Positions 1 to 10,156 are shown, counted from the stretch's first letter. The stretch: 64,000 nucleotides of DNA from Gammaproteobacteria bacterium (GCA_030831165.1 JAURLP010000019.1:1-64000), one strand, 5' to 3'. Numbers and translations: made by a program. Notes: generated by a model not told the origin, from the letters alone.

Positions 1-16
1 AAAACGAGAACTGAAG

Positions 17-370
17 ATGGAAGTCATTTCAATTCTAGTATTAATGCTAGCGGGTCATTTTGTAGGAGACTTTGTTCTACAGCCTGGCCCTATGAGTTCA
101 GGCAAAAATAGAAATAAAACTCGTGAACAGTTCGATGATGGTTTTCCGCAATGGTATTACTGGTTATCGGCTCATGCTTCTACTCATGGCCTGATCGTAT
201 ATTTATGTACGGGAAGCATCATTCTTCTACTTGCCGAATTTATAAGTCATTGGTTAATTGACTATGTTAAATGCGACAAAATCATCAACCTGCATCAAGA
301 TCAATCACTGCACATACTCTCTAAAGTGGCTTATGCAGTGGTAATCTTTTTTATTGGAATGCCTGTTTAA
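17..370 (+). CDS. DUF3307 family small membrane protein
   Basis: A 117-residue, strongly hydrophobic protein with about three membrane segments (roughly residues 3-22, 55-78 and 98-116). The first segment carries GHFVGDFVLQ, close to the His-x3-Asp-Phe-x2-Gln signature of DUF3307 proteins, and the second ends in SHWLIDYVK, another conserved patch of that family. Family function is unknown; an inner-membrane location is inferred from hydrophobicity. The gene starts 17 bases from the window edge, so its upstream partner, if any, is not visible. It is followed after 24 bases by the PPOX-family gene on the same strand. Confidence 0.7.
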   Translation: MEVISILVLMLAGHFVGDFVLQPGPMSSGKNRNKTREQFDDGFPQWYYWLSAHASTHGLIVYLCTGSIILLLAEFISHWLIDYVKCDKIINLHQDQSLHILSKVAYAVVIFFIGMPV

Positions 371-394
371 TATACTAACTCTTCAAATATCTTC

Positions 395-958
395 ATGGCT
401 GAAAAATTTCCCGAATTAAGCTCTTCTCTAATTGCTTTTATAGAAAACCAGCATATGTTTTTTGTTGGCACTGCTCGCTCTAGCGGAACTGTAAATGTAT
501 CCCCGAAAGGCATGGATTCTCTTAGGATTTTAAATCCAAACAAATTGATCTGGCTTAATTATACGGGTAGCGGCAATGAATCAGCGGCACATATTATTGA
601 AAACCCACGTATGACCATCATGTTGTGTTCTTTTGAACTGAAGCCACTAATACTAAGAATTTATGGCAATGCCCAATCGATTCATCCTAGAGATGAGCTA
701 TGGCATGAGTATTTAAATTTATTTCCTGAAAAATCAGGCGCCAGACAATTTTTCATTATGGACATCGATCTAGTCCAGACATCTTGCGGCTTTGCAGTCC
801 CATTTTACAAATATAAGGAAGATCGAAATGCACTCGTAAAATGGTCAGGTCCAAAAGGTGAAGAAGGAATTGAAGCCTACTGGCAAGAAAAAAACCAACA
901 TTCTATTGATGGCTTCCCTACCGAAATATTGAAAGATTCAGTCAGCGATAAAACTTAA
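395..958 (+). CDS. pyridoxamine 5'-phosphate oxidase-like FMN-binding protein
   Basis: A 187-residue soluble protein with the split-barrel flavin-binding pattern of the pyridoxamine phosphate oxidase superfamily: an N-terminal helix, then FFVGTARSSGTVNVSPKG near residues 24-41, where substrate and FMN phosphate contacts usually lie, then the barrel strands IWLNYTGSGNESAAHI and MTIMLCSF. It lacks the C-terminal motif of true PdxH, so vitamin B6 synthesis is unlikely. Members of this subfamily are usually annotated only as flavin-binding oxidoreductases. It lies 24 bases after the DUF3307 gene and may be cotranscribed with it. It is convergent with the POT transporter, with no clear terminator between them. 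Confidence 0.75.
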   Translation: MAEKFPELSSSLIAFIENQHMFFVGTARSSGTVNVSPKGMDSLRILNPNKLIWLNYTGSGNESAAHIIENPRMTIMLCSFELKPLILRIYGNAQSIHPRDELWHEYLNLFPEKSGARQFFIMDIDLVQTSCGFAVPFYKYKEDRNALVKWSGPKGEEGIEAYWQEKNQHSIDGFPTEILKDSVSDKT

Positions 959-1073
959 TTCGACTTTAAGGAAAATAAAAAAATACACCCAGCTCTAATC
1001 AAGTTTTTTTCTATGTATGGTTATTCAGTGAATGAGTAACAGGTTAAATTTATTTTGATTCCTAAAATACCTA

Positions 1074-2822
1074 TTACTCAGCACCCTCCATCATTTTCTT
1101 GATGAATGGTGAGACTAGTAACATCAAAGCCGCTATACCCATCGCAATATAACCAACCTGCGTATAAACACTAATGAAGTTTGCCTTGGCCGCTGCTACA
1201 TCCGTTAGCTGTCCCCCTATGGTTTCTGCCCCTGTGGTCGATGCAATAACACCAGCCAGATAATTGGATAATCCACTATAAAGAAACCAGGCGCCCATAG
1301 TCATACCTACCACCCTGGGAGGCGCCAGCTTGGTCACGACAGATAAACCAACAGGTGAGACCATTAACTCCCCCATGGTATGAATCCAGTATATAAGGAA
1401 AATAAAATAAACTGCTGTAAGGCCGGAACTTCCTGAAATCTTCATACCAGCAACCAATACCAGGAAACCTAAACCAGCCATAAACACCCCTAGAGAAAAT
1501 TTTACTGGACTGGATGGATTGATCTTATGCTTGGCAAGTTTAATCCACAGCATGGCCATGAGAGGTGCAAATATAATAATAAACATGGCATTTAATGACT
1601 GGAATATCGGGGCAGGAACGTTAAAACCCAACATGGTTCGATCAACCAGACTTCCTGCAAATAAATTCAATGATGTCCCTGCCTGCTCAAATAATGCCCA
1701 GAATGGTATTTGCGCGAGAATAATATAGATGGCCGCCAGCATGCGGTTTCGTTCAGTTTTATCACAACCGAAAAAGGCATAAGACACCATAAAAACAAAC
1801 ACTAAAATGCCTAAAAAACCGACGTAAGTATCATCAATCAGATGGGCATTCATGACCATGAGCATGGATATCGCAATAATCCCCAGACCAGCTAAATAAC
1901 ACATTGCCTCGATATTCAGTGGCCCAAATACCTTTTGTTGTAGTTTTTCAATACTTGGCGGCTCTGCTTTTCCTTCAAGCCAGCCCTGGAATTTCAAGAA
2001 TATTGTCAGTCCAAAAACCATTCCTATACCAGCAAGACCAAAGCCGTACTTCCAACCATAGGTAATCCCAAGATAACCACATAGTATTGATGCCAGAAAA
2101 GCACCAAGATTTATTCCCATATAAAAAATTGTGAAACCCGAATCACGGCGAGTATCACCAAAACCATACAGAGCTCCCACTATGGATGAGATATTGGCTT
2201 TAAGGAAACCTACTCCGGCAATAATCAGCGCCAAAGACAGGTATAAGCCATTCACATAAAGCGCTTCTGTCTCTGTGCGCCGAGTAAAGTCAGTGGCTGG
2301 GATAATTGCAGGGAGCCCAACATTATCAGGTTCCGCTATTAGCATCTGGGTAGCGCCGTTATTAAATGAAACCAGAGAGACACCCTGTTCAGATAAAATA
2401 ATCTGATTGCCGTCACCCCCTCTGGCATCAAGCCCTATCTCATAGTCAACGCCGTTATAGGTCAATATCTCCCTGGACCCATTACCTTCAAAAGCCATAC
2501 CCAAATGCCCTATTACGAGCAGGATCGCTCCGAAAGTCACTGCTTTTCTCGATCCCAGATACTTATCAGCAAGTGTTCCTCCTATGATTGTCATTACGTA
2601 AACAAGCGCAGTATAGGCACCATAAATAATAGAAGAACGCTCCTGACTAAATAAGAAATGTTCGGTGAGATAAAATATCAATAGGCCACGCATTCCATAA
2701 TATGAAAAACGCTCCCACATCTCAGTGAAGAACAGAATGTAAAGGCCGCGCGGATGCCCAAAAATAGTATTATCTGAAGATGATGCTCCTAGCAACTCTG
2801 CCGAATCTACTACTTCATTCAT
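1074..2822 (-). CDS. POT/PTR family proton-dependent oligopeptide transporter
   Basis: A 582-residue major-facilitator protein. The family signature ExxERFxYY is present as EMWERFSYYGMRGLL near residue 34 (helix 1), and GVGFLKANISSIVG near residue 200 matches the helix 4-5 FKPN-type motif. Such proteins import di- and tripeptides with protons across the inner membrane. It is about 80 residues longer than typical members: between helix 3 (ILLVIGHLGMAFE) and helix 4 there is a hydrophilic, Gly/Asn-rich, probably beta-structured insertion of about 75 residues that should face the periplasm. The ATG is preceded by a weak purine stretch. The gene stands alone, divergent from the methyltransferase gene and convergent with the PPOX gene. 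Substrate is inferred from family only. Confidence 0.88.
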   Translation of the reverse strand: MNEVVDSAELLGASSSDNTIFGHPRGLYILFFTEMWERFSYYGMRGLLIFYLTEHFLFSQERSSIIYGAYTALVYVMTIIGGTLADKYLGSRKAVTFGAILLVIGHLGMAFEGNGSREILTYNGVDYEIGLDARGGDGNQIILSEQGVSLVSFNNGATQMLIAEPDNVGLPAIIPATDFTRRTETEALYVNGLYLSLALIIAGVGFLKANISSIVGALYGFGDTRRDSGFTIFYMGINLGAFLASILCGYLGITYGWKYGFGLAGIGMVFGLTIFLKFQGWLEGKAEPPSIEKLQQKVFGPLNIEAMCYLAGLGIIAISMLMVMNAHLIDDTYVGFLGILVFVFMVSYAFFGCDKTERNRMLAAIYIILAQIPFWALFEQAGTSLNLFAGSLVDRTMLGFNVPAPIFQSLNAMFIIIFAPLMAMLWIKLAKHKINPSSPVKFSLGVFMAGLGFLVLVAGMKISGSSGLTAVYFIFLIYWIHTMGELMVSPVGLSVVTKLAPPRVVGMTMGAWFLYSGLSNYLAGVIASTTGAETIGGQLTDVAAAKANFISVYTQVGYIAMGIAALMLLVSPFIKKMMEGAE

Positions 2823-3004
2823 ACTGGCTCCTATTTATTTTATATAGATTGAATGCAGAATAAAGACGCACAGTGATAAAATCAACATATCTTGACAGTA
2901 ATAGTGCATGATTCAGGCTTACATGGTATTTACAATTCTGGTTTGAAAATTTATATTCCTGAATGCTTTGAGAATTTAAAAATTTATTGACTAAATAAAA
3001 TTCA

Positions 3005-4168
3005 ATGATGTACCTGAAATTATTAGAAAAGCACATAAAAGAAGGGATTCTGCATCTCCATCTGCCCCAAGGTAAAGTTTATACCTTCGGATCAAGCGGC
3101 ACCGAGGTGAACTGGTACTTTAAAAGTGAAAAAGCGATCAGACGTATAGCCCTGGATTGGGAATTCCAATTGGGGCAGACTTATATGGAAGGCCTATGGC
3201 ACGCGGGTGATGGCTCCCTTTATGATCTCCTTGGCCTACTGAGAAGCAACTTTCAACCCAAAAAAAATAGCTGGCACAAACCCATACAAGGGGCCATTCA
3301 GCAGTGGAATAAAATTTCTCGTGCATATAATAATATCTCGCATCACTATGATATCCATGAAGATGTATTTAGACATTTTTTAGATAAAGAAATGTTCTAT
3401 TCTTGTGCCTATTTTGAATCGGATGATGCTTCTCTTGAAGAAGCGCAAAACAGCAAGGCGAAGCACATCGCTAAAAAATTATTGTTAAAGGGCAATCAAA
3501 GAGTACTTGATATCGGTTGTGGATGGGGCAGCATGATGTTTCATCTGGCTCAGAACTATAATGTTGATGTCAGCGGTATCACACTGTCCAGGGAGCAACT
3601 ATCGGTCGCACAAGCTGAAGCTAAAAGACGCCAATTGGCTAACACCCACTTTCATCTCCAAGATTATCGTGAGCATCATGGTTTATATGACCGGATTGTT
3701 AGTATTGGCATGTTTGAACATGTGGGAACGCCTTTTTACACTACTTATTTCAACAAGATAGCGGATATGCTGGATGAAGACGGTCTAGCACTGGTTCACA
3801 CGATCGGCAAAACAGGCCCCCCTCGGACGACCAATCCATGGATTCACAAGTATATATTTCCTGGAGGAGTTAACTCTTCCCTTTCACAAATTACAAAAGC
3901 ACTTGAACTCAGTAATTTAAGAATTACAGATGTCGAGGTACTGCGCAAACATTATGCGCTTACTTTGCATCACTGGCAGCTAAGATTTCAACAACATCGT
4001 CATGAGATAGCTGAAATACTTGATGAAGAGTTTTGCTTAATGTGGGAATTCTATCTCGCTATCTGTGAAGTCGCTTTTGTATTTTCTGATCTGGTAGTTT
4101 ATCAGTTGCAGTTAGCAAAAAAGCATGGACCTGTTCCCATAACCAGAGACTATTTGTACAAAATTTAA
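3005..4168 (+). CDS. cyclopropane-fatty-acyl-phospholipid synthase family SAM-dependent methyltransferase
   Basis: A 387-residue soluble methyltransferase of the CFA synthase family. The SAM-binding motif I is VLDIGCGWGSMMFHLA near residues 169-184, followed by the family pattern GITLSREQ and by IVSIGMFEHVG, which contains the conserved Glu-His of CFA synthases. The N-terminal lipid-binding domain (about residues 1-120) and the ISRAYNNISHHYDI linker are as in bacterial CfaS, and YSCAYF corresponds to the usual YSCAYW. It is likely to methylenate unsaturated phospholipid acyl chains at the membrane surface. Two adjacent ATG codons (3005 and 3008) could serve as start. It precedes the damaged crp gene on the same strand after 128 bases. 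Confidence 0.85.
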   Translation: MMYLKLLEKHIKEGILHLHLPQGKVYTFGSSGTEVNWYFKSEKAIRRIALDWEFQLGQTYMEGLWHAGDGSLYDLLGLLRSNFQPKKNSWHKPIQGAIQQWNKISRAYNNISHHYDIHEDVFRHFLDKEMFYSCAYFESDDASLEEAQNSKAKHIAKKLLLKGNQRVLDIGCGWGSMMFHLAQNYNVDVSGITLSREQLSVAQAEAKRRQLANTHFHLQDYREHHGLYDRIVSIGMFEHVGTPFYTTYFNKIADMLDEDGLALVHTIGKTGPPRTTNPWIHKYIFPGGVNSSLSQITKALELSNLRITDVEVLRKHYALTLHHWQLRFQQHRHEIAEILDEEFCLMWEFYLAICEVAFVFSDLVVYQLQLAKKHGPVPITRDYLYKI

Positions 4169-4296
4169 TTTTCAATTGCACTGAATTTCCTATTCATAAT
4201 TTACGGACATAAAGTAGATTAAGTCTCTTAAGGCACATATACTCGGTCCCCATCAAAATCATGCTAAGTACAAAATTTCTCAGTTAGGAGGAACTT

Positions 4297-4931
4297 ATGT
4301 CAGTATTGTTTAAAAAAATCGATTTCCCTGATTTTGATAATTTCTTAAGCAAAACAAAAAATATTCATACCCTGCTAATACCTTAATTTTTAAAGAAGGC
4401 GATATATCAGAAACACTCTATTTCATTATAAGCGGCTCTATAAGTGTTCTATTGAAAGATGATAATAATCGAGAAATTATTATTGCCTACCTAAGCGCAG
4501 GCGACTTCTTTGGCGAAATGAGTTTGTTCGATATAAATATGAGCAGAAGCGCCAGCATAGTGACTAAAGAAAGATCTGAGCTTGCTGAAATAAATTATGA
4601 ATATTTCAAAATCTATGCTGAAGCCCACCCTAAAATAGTCTATATTTTGGGTAAACAAATGGCTAGAAGGCTTCGTAATACCACTCAAAAAGTTGCTGAC
4701 TTGTCTTTTCTCGATGCTACCGGCCGAATTGCCAGTGCTTTACTTAATTTAAGCAAAGATCCCAGTGCTCTTACTCATCCCGATGGCATGCAAATTAAAA
4801 TTACCCGACAGGAATTAGGGAAAATAACCAATTGTTCGCGTGAAATGGTGGGCCGTATTCTCAAAGACTTACAAGCACAGGGCTTAATTGAAGTGTCAGG
4901 AAAAACTATAGTCATCTATGGAACAAGATAG
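4297..4931 (+). pseudogene. crp: crp/vfr-type cAMP receptor protein gene, interrupted by a one-base frameshift
   Basis: The gene starts at ATG 4297 behind an excellent ribosome binding site (TAGGAGG, 4285-4291), but this frame ends at TAA 4384-4386 after 29 codons. If one A is added in the A-run 4356-4361, the reading continues as Y-S-Y-P-A-N-T-L-I-F and on through to 4931, giving 211 residues against 210 for E. coli CRP. The rest is intact: the cyclic-nucleotide domain with GDFFGEMSLF, then the helix-turn-helix ITRQELGKITNCSREMVGRI, and the C-terminus GKTIVIYGTR, which nearly equals that of CRP. The single lesion lies in a homopolymer, so an assembly error, a real mutation or recoding are all possible (see findings). 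Internal starts such as ATG 4452 would lack the first beta strands of the cAMP domain. Confidence 0.85.
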
Positions 4932-4957
4932 TTTTTATATGGACAAGATTTTTTTGC

Positions 4958-4988
4958 AAAAAAAAGCCGCTTATTAGCGGCTTTTTAA
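4958..4988. terminator. bidirectional rho-independent terminator between crp and rplQ
   Basis: The inverted repeat AAAAAGCCGC (4961-4970) / GCGGCTTTTT (4977-4986) with a six-base loop has an A-run on the left and a T-run on the right. It can therefore stop transcription of crp from the left and of the alpha operon from the right. Confidence 0.9.
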
Positions 4989-5003
4989 TTAGAGATAACT
5001 ATT

Positions 5004-5534
5004 TTATTTATCTTCTTTGTTTTCTTCAGAAGATTCTTCTGCTTGTTCGATGATTTCTTCTTCGGCAGTTTCTTCAGCAGTTTCTTCTATGACATCTTCT
5101 GAAGCCTCTTCATTTACTGCTTCTTCTGCAACGAGTTCTTCAGATTGATCAATATAATCATCTTCAAAATCTACAGCAGGGCGATCAACCAGTTCAACAT
5201 AAGCCATTGGAGCCTTATCTCCTGTGCGTAAACCACATTTAATAACGCGCAGATAGCCTCCAGGACGTTTTTGGTAACGAGGCCCTAGTTCTGAAAACAA
5301 CTTTCCTACAGCAGCTTTATCTTGTACTCGGGAAAAGGCGAGGCGACGATTTGCTACATTATCTTCTTTCGCAAGAGTAATTAAAGGCTCAGCATAAGAC
5401 CTTAATTCTTTAGCTTTAGCGAGTGTTGTTCTGATAATTTCGTGCTCAACAAGAGACGTAGTCATGTTACGGAACATGGCCTGACGATGACTACTATTTC
5501 TGTTAAGTTGACGTCCTGAGTGACGATGACGCAT
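5004..5534 (-). CDS. rplQ: 50S ribosomal protein L17 with acidic C-terminal tail
   Basis: The first ~118 residues ([12 protein letters not shown]..., [28 protein letters not shown]) are a normal L17, a large-subunit protein near the peptide exit tunnel that binds 23S rRNA. The protein is 176 residues long, whereas E. coli L17 has 127. The extra ~55 residues are almost half Glu/Asp with Ala and Ser, with no predicted fold. It is the last gene of the alpha operon, 27 bases after rpoA, and is followed by the terminator at 4958-4988. Acidic L17 tails are known in some marine and other proteobacteria; the role of this one is unknown. Confidence 0.97.
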   Translation of the reverse strand: MRHRHSGRQLNRNSSHRQAMFRNMTTSLVEHEIIRTTLAKAKELRSYAEPLITLAKEDNVANRRLAFSRVQDKAAVGKLFSELGPRYQKRPGGYLRVIKCGLRTGDKAPMAYVELVDRPAVDFEDDYIDQSEELVAEEAVNEEASEDVIEETAEETAEEEIIEQAEESSEENKEDK

Positions 5535-5561
5535 GACTACTATTCCTAATTAATATCTATT

Positions 5562-6560
5562 TTATGCAGCTCGGTCGTCGCTTTTCAGCGATGACGGTGG
5601 CCAATTCTCTAAACGTAAACCCAAAGACAAACCGCGTGAGGCCAGCACATCTTTAATTTCCGTTAATGATTTTTTACCCAGATTTGGGGTTTTCAATAGC
5701 TCTACTTCAGTGCGCTGAATCAGATCACCAATGTAGTAAATATTTTCAGCTTTTAAACAATTAGCTGAACGCACAGTAAGCTCTAAATCATCAACTGGAC
5801 GCAGTAATATCGGATCAATCTTGTCTTCAGCTTCTTCAGGCTCATTGACAACATCACTTTGCAAATCAACAAACACACTGAGTTGATGTTGCATAATAGT
5901 TGCTGCTTGGCGGATAGCTTCTTCAGCATCCATAGTGCCATTAGTTTCTAATTCAAGAATCAGTTTATCCAGGTCAGTACGTTGCTCGACACGAGCATTT
6001 TCAACAGTGTAAGTGACTTGGTTAACTGGGGTATAAGAAGCATCCAATTGCAATTTACCAACTGAACGAGTTTCATCATCATCACTTAAGCGTGAATCCG
6101 CAGGCACATATCCACGACCAGATCCTACTTTAATTCTCATATTGATCGAGCCATTTTCATTTAGATTACAAATCAAATGATCAGGATCAACAATTTCAAC
6201 ATCGTGATCTAAAGTTATATCTGCAGCAGTTACAGGGCCTTTACCAGATTTACTCAAAGTAAGTACAACTTCAGTTTGAGTGTTCAAGGCAATAGCCAAG
6301 CCTTTCAGATTAAGAATGATTTCAATGACATCCTCTTGAACGCCTTCAATAGTACTGTATTCATGAACCACACCATCGATTTCAACTTCTTCAACCGCAA
6401 AACCCGGCATTGAAGAAAGTAAAATTCTTCTAAGAGCGTTACCTAATGTGTGACCAAATCCTCTTTCCAGTGGCTCCAGAACTACCTTGGAACGGTACTT
6501 ATCTAATTCCTCTACCTGGATCACCTGAGGGGTCAGAAAGTTTGCTAGGGAAATCTGCAT
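5562..6560 (-). CDS. rpoA: DNA-directed RNA polymerase subunit alpha
   Basis: 332 residues against 329 in E. coli. The N-terminal assembly domain (about 1-235) contains [21 protein letters not shown], which dimerises alpha and holds beta and beta'. After an acidic linker ([12 protein letters not shown]) comes the C-terminal domain with [19 protein letters not shown] and [13 protein letters not shown], the helix-hairpin-helix that binds UP elements and activators such as CRP. It sits between rpsD and rplQ in the usual alpha operon order, and expression is expected to follow the ribosomal protein genes. Confidence 0.99.
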   Translation of the reverse strand: MQISLANFLTPQVIQVEELDKYRSKVVLEPLERGFGHTLGNALRRILLSSMPGFAVEEVEIDGVVHEYSTIEGVQEDVIEIILNLKGLAIALNTQTEVVLTLSKSGKGPVTAADITLDHDVEIVDPDHLICNLNENGSINMRIKVGSGRGYVPADSRLSDDDETRSVGKLQLDASYTPVNQVTYTVENARVEQRTDLDKLILELETNGTMDAEEAIRQAATIMQHQLSVFVDLQSDVVNEPEEAEDKIDPILLRPVDDLELTVRSANCLKAENIYYIGDLIQRTEVELLKTPNLGKKSLTEIKDVLASRGLSLGLRLENWPPSSLKSDDRAA

Positions 6561-6635
6561 GTAGTTCCTCTTTTATTTGGCTTAGTTGATATTAAATTTT
6601 TAGTTCTTTAAATGTTCTATCTTAAATTACCAGGC

Positions 6636-7256
6636 TTACTTCGAGTATAGCTCTACAATCAAGCTTTCGTTTATTTCAGCTGGTAACTCGCTGCGATCTG
6701 GCTTTTGTTTAAACTGGCCTTCCAATTTGCTGACATTCACATCAATCCATTCGGCTGCAGCACGTGTCGCCGCCAAATCCAATGCTGATTTAATACGCAA
6801 TTGCTCTTTGGCTTTCTCACGCACTGAAATCACATCTCCTTCCTGCACCTGATAAGAAGGAATATTCACCACTTCACCGTTTACCAATATGGATTTATGA
6901 GAAACCAGTTGTCTTGATTCAGATCGAGTGGATCCAAACCCAATACGATAAACCACATTATCTAGACGGCTTTCTAAGAGTTGTAAAAGGTTTTCACCTG
7001 TCGCACCCTTTAGACGCGCAGCTTCTTTGTAATAAGAACGGAATTGTTTTTCCAGAACGCCATACATACGACGTACTTTTTGTTTTTCACGTAGCTGTAC
7101 ACCATAATCTGAAAGACGCGTGCGACGTTGTCCATGCTGACCTGGAATAGTTTCAGCTTTACACTTGTCTTCCAGTGAACGAACACCACTTTTTAGAAAA
7201 AGATCAGTGCCTTCTCTTCTGGATAATTTACATTTTGGGCCTATATAACGGGCCAT
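6636..7256 (-). CDS. rpsD: 30S ribosomal protein S4
   Basis: 206 residues, the same length as E. coli S4. It starts [16 protein letters not shown] and has the S4 RNA-binding domain at about residues 95-155 ([31 protein letters not shown]). S4 nucleates 16S rRNA 5' domain folding and in E. coli also represses the alpha operon through the rpsM leader. Only two N-terminal cysteines remain (positions 9 and 32), so the zinc-binding form is unlikely. It lies 43 bases after rpsK and 75 bases before rpoA. Confidence 0.99.
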   Translation of the reverse strand: MARYIGPKCKLSRREGTDLFLKSGVRSLEDKCKAETIPGQHGQRRTRLSDYGVQLREKQKVRRMYGVLEKQFRSYYKEAARLKGATGENLLQLLESRLDNVVYRIGFGSTRSESRQLVSHKSILVNGEVVNIPSYQVQEGDVISVREKAKEQLRIKSALDLAATRAAAEWIDVNVSKLEGQFKQKPDRSELPAEINESLIVELYSK

Positions 7257-7299
7257 AGGTTCTTCTCCTGTCTACTAATTTCGACTTATATCTGGCTGC

Positions 7300-7695
7300 T
7301 TATACGCGACGCTTTTTAGGCGGTCGGCAACCATTATGAGGAATAGGGGTAACATCAGTAATATTACTGACTTTTAAACCACAGGCATTTAATGCGCGAA
7401 CTGCAGATTCACGTCCTGGACCAGGACCATTTACCCTAACATCAACATTTTTCAAACTATATAATTCAACAGCTGTTTTACCAGCTCGTTCTGCTGCAAC
7501 CTGAGCTGCAAACGGTGTACTTTTTCTTGAACCTCGAAAGCCAGAACCACCGGAAGTTGCCCAACTTAAGGCATTCCCCTGACGATCAGTGATGGTAATG
7601 ATAGTGTTGTTAAAAGAGGCATGAATATGCGCCACACCATCAGAAACCGGTGTTCTTGCCTTTTTACGCGTTTGTGCTGCAGCAGGTTTAGCCAT
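7300..7695 (-). CDS. rpsK: 30S ribosomal protein S11
   Basis: 131 residues (E. coli 129). The conserved core [22 protein letters not shown], the glycine-rich [16 protein letters not shown] and the C-terminal [15 protein letters not shown] are all present. S11 forms part of the 30S platform beside the mRNA exit channel. It lies between rpsM and rpsD, 27 bases after rpsM, in the standard alpha operon order. Confidence 0.99.
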   Translation of the reverse strand: MAKPAAAQTRKKARTPVSDGVAHIHASFNNTIITITDRQGNALSWATSGGSGFRGSRKSTPFAAQVAAERAGKTAVELYSLKNVDVRVNGPGPGRESAVRALNACGLKVSNITDVTPIPHNGCRPPKKRRV

Positions 7696-7722
7696 TAACT
7701 TAGTACCTTCTATTAAATCCTG

Positions 7723-8079
7723 TTAATTGCGAATTGGTTTACGCGGACCTTTTCGGGTTCTGGCGTTAGTTTTGGTTCGTTGACCGTTCACGGGCAAACT
7801 ACGACGATGACGAATACCGCGGTAAGTACCCAAATCCATCAAACGTTTTATGTTCATTGATACTTCGCGGCGTAAATCACCTTCAACATTCAGTTTGCTT
7901 ATCTCACTACGAAGTGAATCCAGTGATTCTTCACTCAATTCACTAACTTTAGTATCCGGCGCAATGCCAGTAGTTTCACAAAGCTGTTTAGCAATGGTCG
8001 GACCAATGCCATAAACATAGCTGAGTGAAATCACTACATGTTTATTATCTGGTATGTTGACTCCGGCGATACGGGCCAT
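7723..8079 (-). CDS. rpsM: 30S ribosomal protein S13
   Basis: 118 residues (E. coli 118). It begins [21 protein letters not shown] with the helix-hairpin-helix [11 protein letters not shown], and the basic C-terminal tail contains [18 protein letters not shown], which reaches the P-site tRNA. S13 is in the 30S head and makes bridge contacts with the large subunit. It is the first gene of the alpha group here, 139 bases after rpmJ; the gap could hold an S4-responsive leader, though I cannot recognise the E. coli pseudoknot in it. Confidence 0.99.
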   Translation of the reverse strand: MARIAGVNIPDNKHVVISLSYVYGIGPTIAKQLCETTGIAPDTKVSELSEESLDSLRSEISKLNVEGDLRREVSMNIKRLMDLGTYRGIRHRRSLPVNGQRTKTNARTRKGPRKPIRN

Positions 8080-8218
8080 ATTTTTACTCCAATTCTATCT
8101 TAATCTTCGTTATTTTTTATTTATAAAATCAATCACTTAATACTTAAATCGGACTCAGAGCAGTGCCAAAAGGCGCGACAGCTTATACCTTGTCCTGAGC
8201 AAAATCAAGCTAGAGCCA

Positions 8219-8332
8219 TTAGCCCTGACGCTGCTTGTGACGAGGTTCCTTACAAATAACCCGCACAGTGCCGTGGCGTTTAACAACTTTGCAGTTTCTG
8301 CACATTCTTTTTACTGATGCTCTAACTTTCAT
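8219..8332 (-). CDS. rpmJ: 50S ribosomal protein L36
   Basis: A 37-residue gene between secY and rpsM. It reads [15 protein letters not shown], then a short basic loop, then [13 protein letters not shown]. The cysteines at 11, 14 and 27 with His 32 form the zinc ribbon of the C+ form of L36, which binds 23S rRNA in the large subunit. The ATG is the complement of 8330-8332 and the stop that of 8219-8221. It lies 41 bases after secY in the classical spc order. Confidence 0.97.
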   Translation of the reverse strand: MKVRASVKRMCRNCKVVKRHGTVRVICKEPRHKQRQG

Positions 8333-8373
8333 GGTTCCACTCCTAAATTCTTATCTGGCTATAGCGTCTGCTT

Positions 8374-9699
8374 TTAGCGCTTAAATGAGCCAATATTGGA
8401 TTTCTTCATCAAGGATTCATATTGATGAGACATCAAATGTGATTGCACTTGCGCCATAAAATCCATACATACCACTACCACAATCAACAAAGATGTTCCG
8501 CCCAATTGGAAAGGGACGTTGGCCGAGGTTTGTAAAAACTGTGGCATCAAACAAATTAATGTAATGTACGCAGCTCCGAACATAGTGAGTCGAGTCATCA
8601 CACTATCAACATAATTTGCCGTTTGTTCACCAGGACGAATGCCAGGAATAAAAGCACCTGAGCGTTTCAGGTTTTCTGCAATTTCCTTGGGATTAAATAC
8701 CAAAGAGGTATAAAAGAAACAGAAGGTTACAATCAAAACGGTAAACAATAATATGTTCAAGGGTTGACCGGGGCCAAGCACCAACGCGAGATCAGCCAAA
8801 AATTCATAGCCATCATTATTACCAAACCAGGTACCCAAGGATTGGGGGAACAATAGAAATGAACTGGCAAAAATAGCAGGGATTACGCCAGCCATATTAA
8901 CTTTCAAGGGTAAATGGCTAGACTGCCCCTGATACATTTTTCTACCTTGTTGGCGAGGAGCATAATTCACTGTGATACGACGCTGAGCTCTTTCGACAAA
9001 TACAACACAGGCAATAACAACGGCACCCAAGACTGCCACAACAAACAATGCCAAGGGTTGTATCTGGCCTTCCGCAGCCTGCTCAAGGGCTTGACCAACA
9101 GCCGCAGGCAAGCTAGCAACTATACCCGCAAAAATAAGTAACGAAATGCCGTTACCAACACCTCTTTCAGTGATCTGCTCGCCTAACCACATTAAAAACA
9201 TTGCTCCAGTAATTAAAGAAACAATCGCTGTAAAATAAAAACTAAAATTAGGATCAAATGATATCGGCGCTAAAAGTCCAGTTGTAATCGCTACCGACTG
9301 AACACTGGCAAATAACAAAGCGCCGTAACGAGTATATTTGCTGATTTTACGACGCCCGGACTCTCCTTCCTTTTTCAACTGCTCAAGGGATGGTGTAGTC
9401 GCTGTTAATAACTGCATGATAATCGAGGCTGTAATATAAGGCATGATGCCCAAAGCAAAAATACTCATGCGTTCAATGGCACCACCAGAGAACATATTGA
9501 AAAGACCTAAAAAGGTTCCCTGATTTTGATTAAATAAAGCTTGAAGCTGGTCAGGGTTAATCCCCGGAACAGGAATATGCGTACCTATACGGTATACAAA
9601 AATTGCAAACAAGACGAAAAGCAATCTGGCTTTAAGTTCTGCCAGACCGTCTCCTTTACCTGCTTGCATTCCTGCTTGTGCTAAGCCTTTCTTTGCCAT
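8374..9699 (-). CDS. secY: preprotein translocase subunit SecY
   Basis: 441 residues (E. coli 443) with ten membrane helices, forming the protein-conducting channel of the inner membrane with SecE and SecG. It carries the early loop [13 protein letters not shown], the plug region [30 protein letters not shown] and the cytoplasmic loop [22 protein letters not shown] that contacts SecA and ribosomes. It follows rplO after 20 bases at the end of the spc genes. Its partner SecE is encoded at 39.8 kb. Confidence 0.99.
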   Translation of the reverse strand: MAKKGLAQAGMQAGKGDGLAELKARLLFVLFAIFVYRIGTHIPVPGINPDQLQALFNQNQGTFLGLFNMFSGGAIERMSIFALGIMPYITASIIMQLLTATTPSLEQLKKEGESGRRKISKYTRYGALLFASVQSVAITTGLLAPISFDPNFSFYFTAIVSLITGAMFLMWLGEQITERGVGNGISLLIFAGIVASLPAAVGQALEQAAEGQIQPLALFVVAVLGAVVIACVVFVERAQRRITVNYAPRQQGRKMYQGQSSHLPLKVNMAGVIPAIFASSFLLFPQSLGTWFGNNDGYEFLADLALVLGPGQPLNILLFTVLIVTFCFFYTSLVFNPKEIAENLKRSGAFIPGIRPGEQTANYVDSVMTRLTMFGAAYITLICLMPQFLQTSANVPFQLGGTSLLIVVVVCMDFMAQVQSHLMSHQYESLMKKSNIGSFKR

Positions 9700-9719
9700 T
9701 TCAGTTATATTTTTCTTGC

Positions 9720-10154
9720 TTACTCTTCAATTTTGCCGCCAGCCGCTTCGATAGCTGCTCTGGCACCTTTTGTTACTGCCAAGCCCTTAAGGGTAACTGC
9801 CTTGGTCACATCACCTGACAACATCACTTTCACCCGCTTAATGTTGCGGTTAATAATGTCGGCTTTTTCCAATGCAGCAATATCAATCACATCAGCATCG
9901 ACTTTATTTAGCTCGGAAGTTCGGACTTCCGCAGTTATCATGCCGACACGTGAAGTAAAACCAAACTTGGGCAGTCGTTTTTGCAAAGGCATTTGCCCGC
10001 CTTCAAATCCCGGTCTAACAGTTCCACCAGAACGTGAAGTCTGACCTTTATGACCACGACCAGAAGTCTTTCCTAGACCACTGCCAATACCTCGGCCTAC
10101 GCGTTTCTTGGCTTGAGTTGCGCCAGGGACATTATTTATTGTGTTTAATCTCAT
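9720..10154 (-). CDS. rplO: 50S ribosomal protein L15
   Basis: 144 residues, as in E. coli. The long Gly/Arg-rich N-terminal extension ([38 protein letters not shown]) threads into 23S rRNA; the C-terminal globular half ends in [19 protein letters not shown]15 joins late in 50S assembly. It starts two bases after the rpmD stop codon, so the two genes are probably translationally coupled. Confidence 0.99.
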   Translation of the reverse strand: MRLNTINNVPGATQAKKRVGRGIGSGLGKTSGRGHKGQTSRSGGTVRPGFEGGQMPLQKRLPKFGFTSRVGMITAEVRTSELNKVDADVIDIAALEKADIINRNIKRVKVMLSGDVTKAVTLKGLAVTKGARAAIEAAGGKIEE

Positions 10155-10156
10155 TA

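Noticed and set aside
2815-3036. 73-codon ORF between the POT and methyltransferase genes
   Set aside because: Overlaps both neighbours' starts, no ribosome binding site, composition of non-coding DNA.
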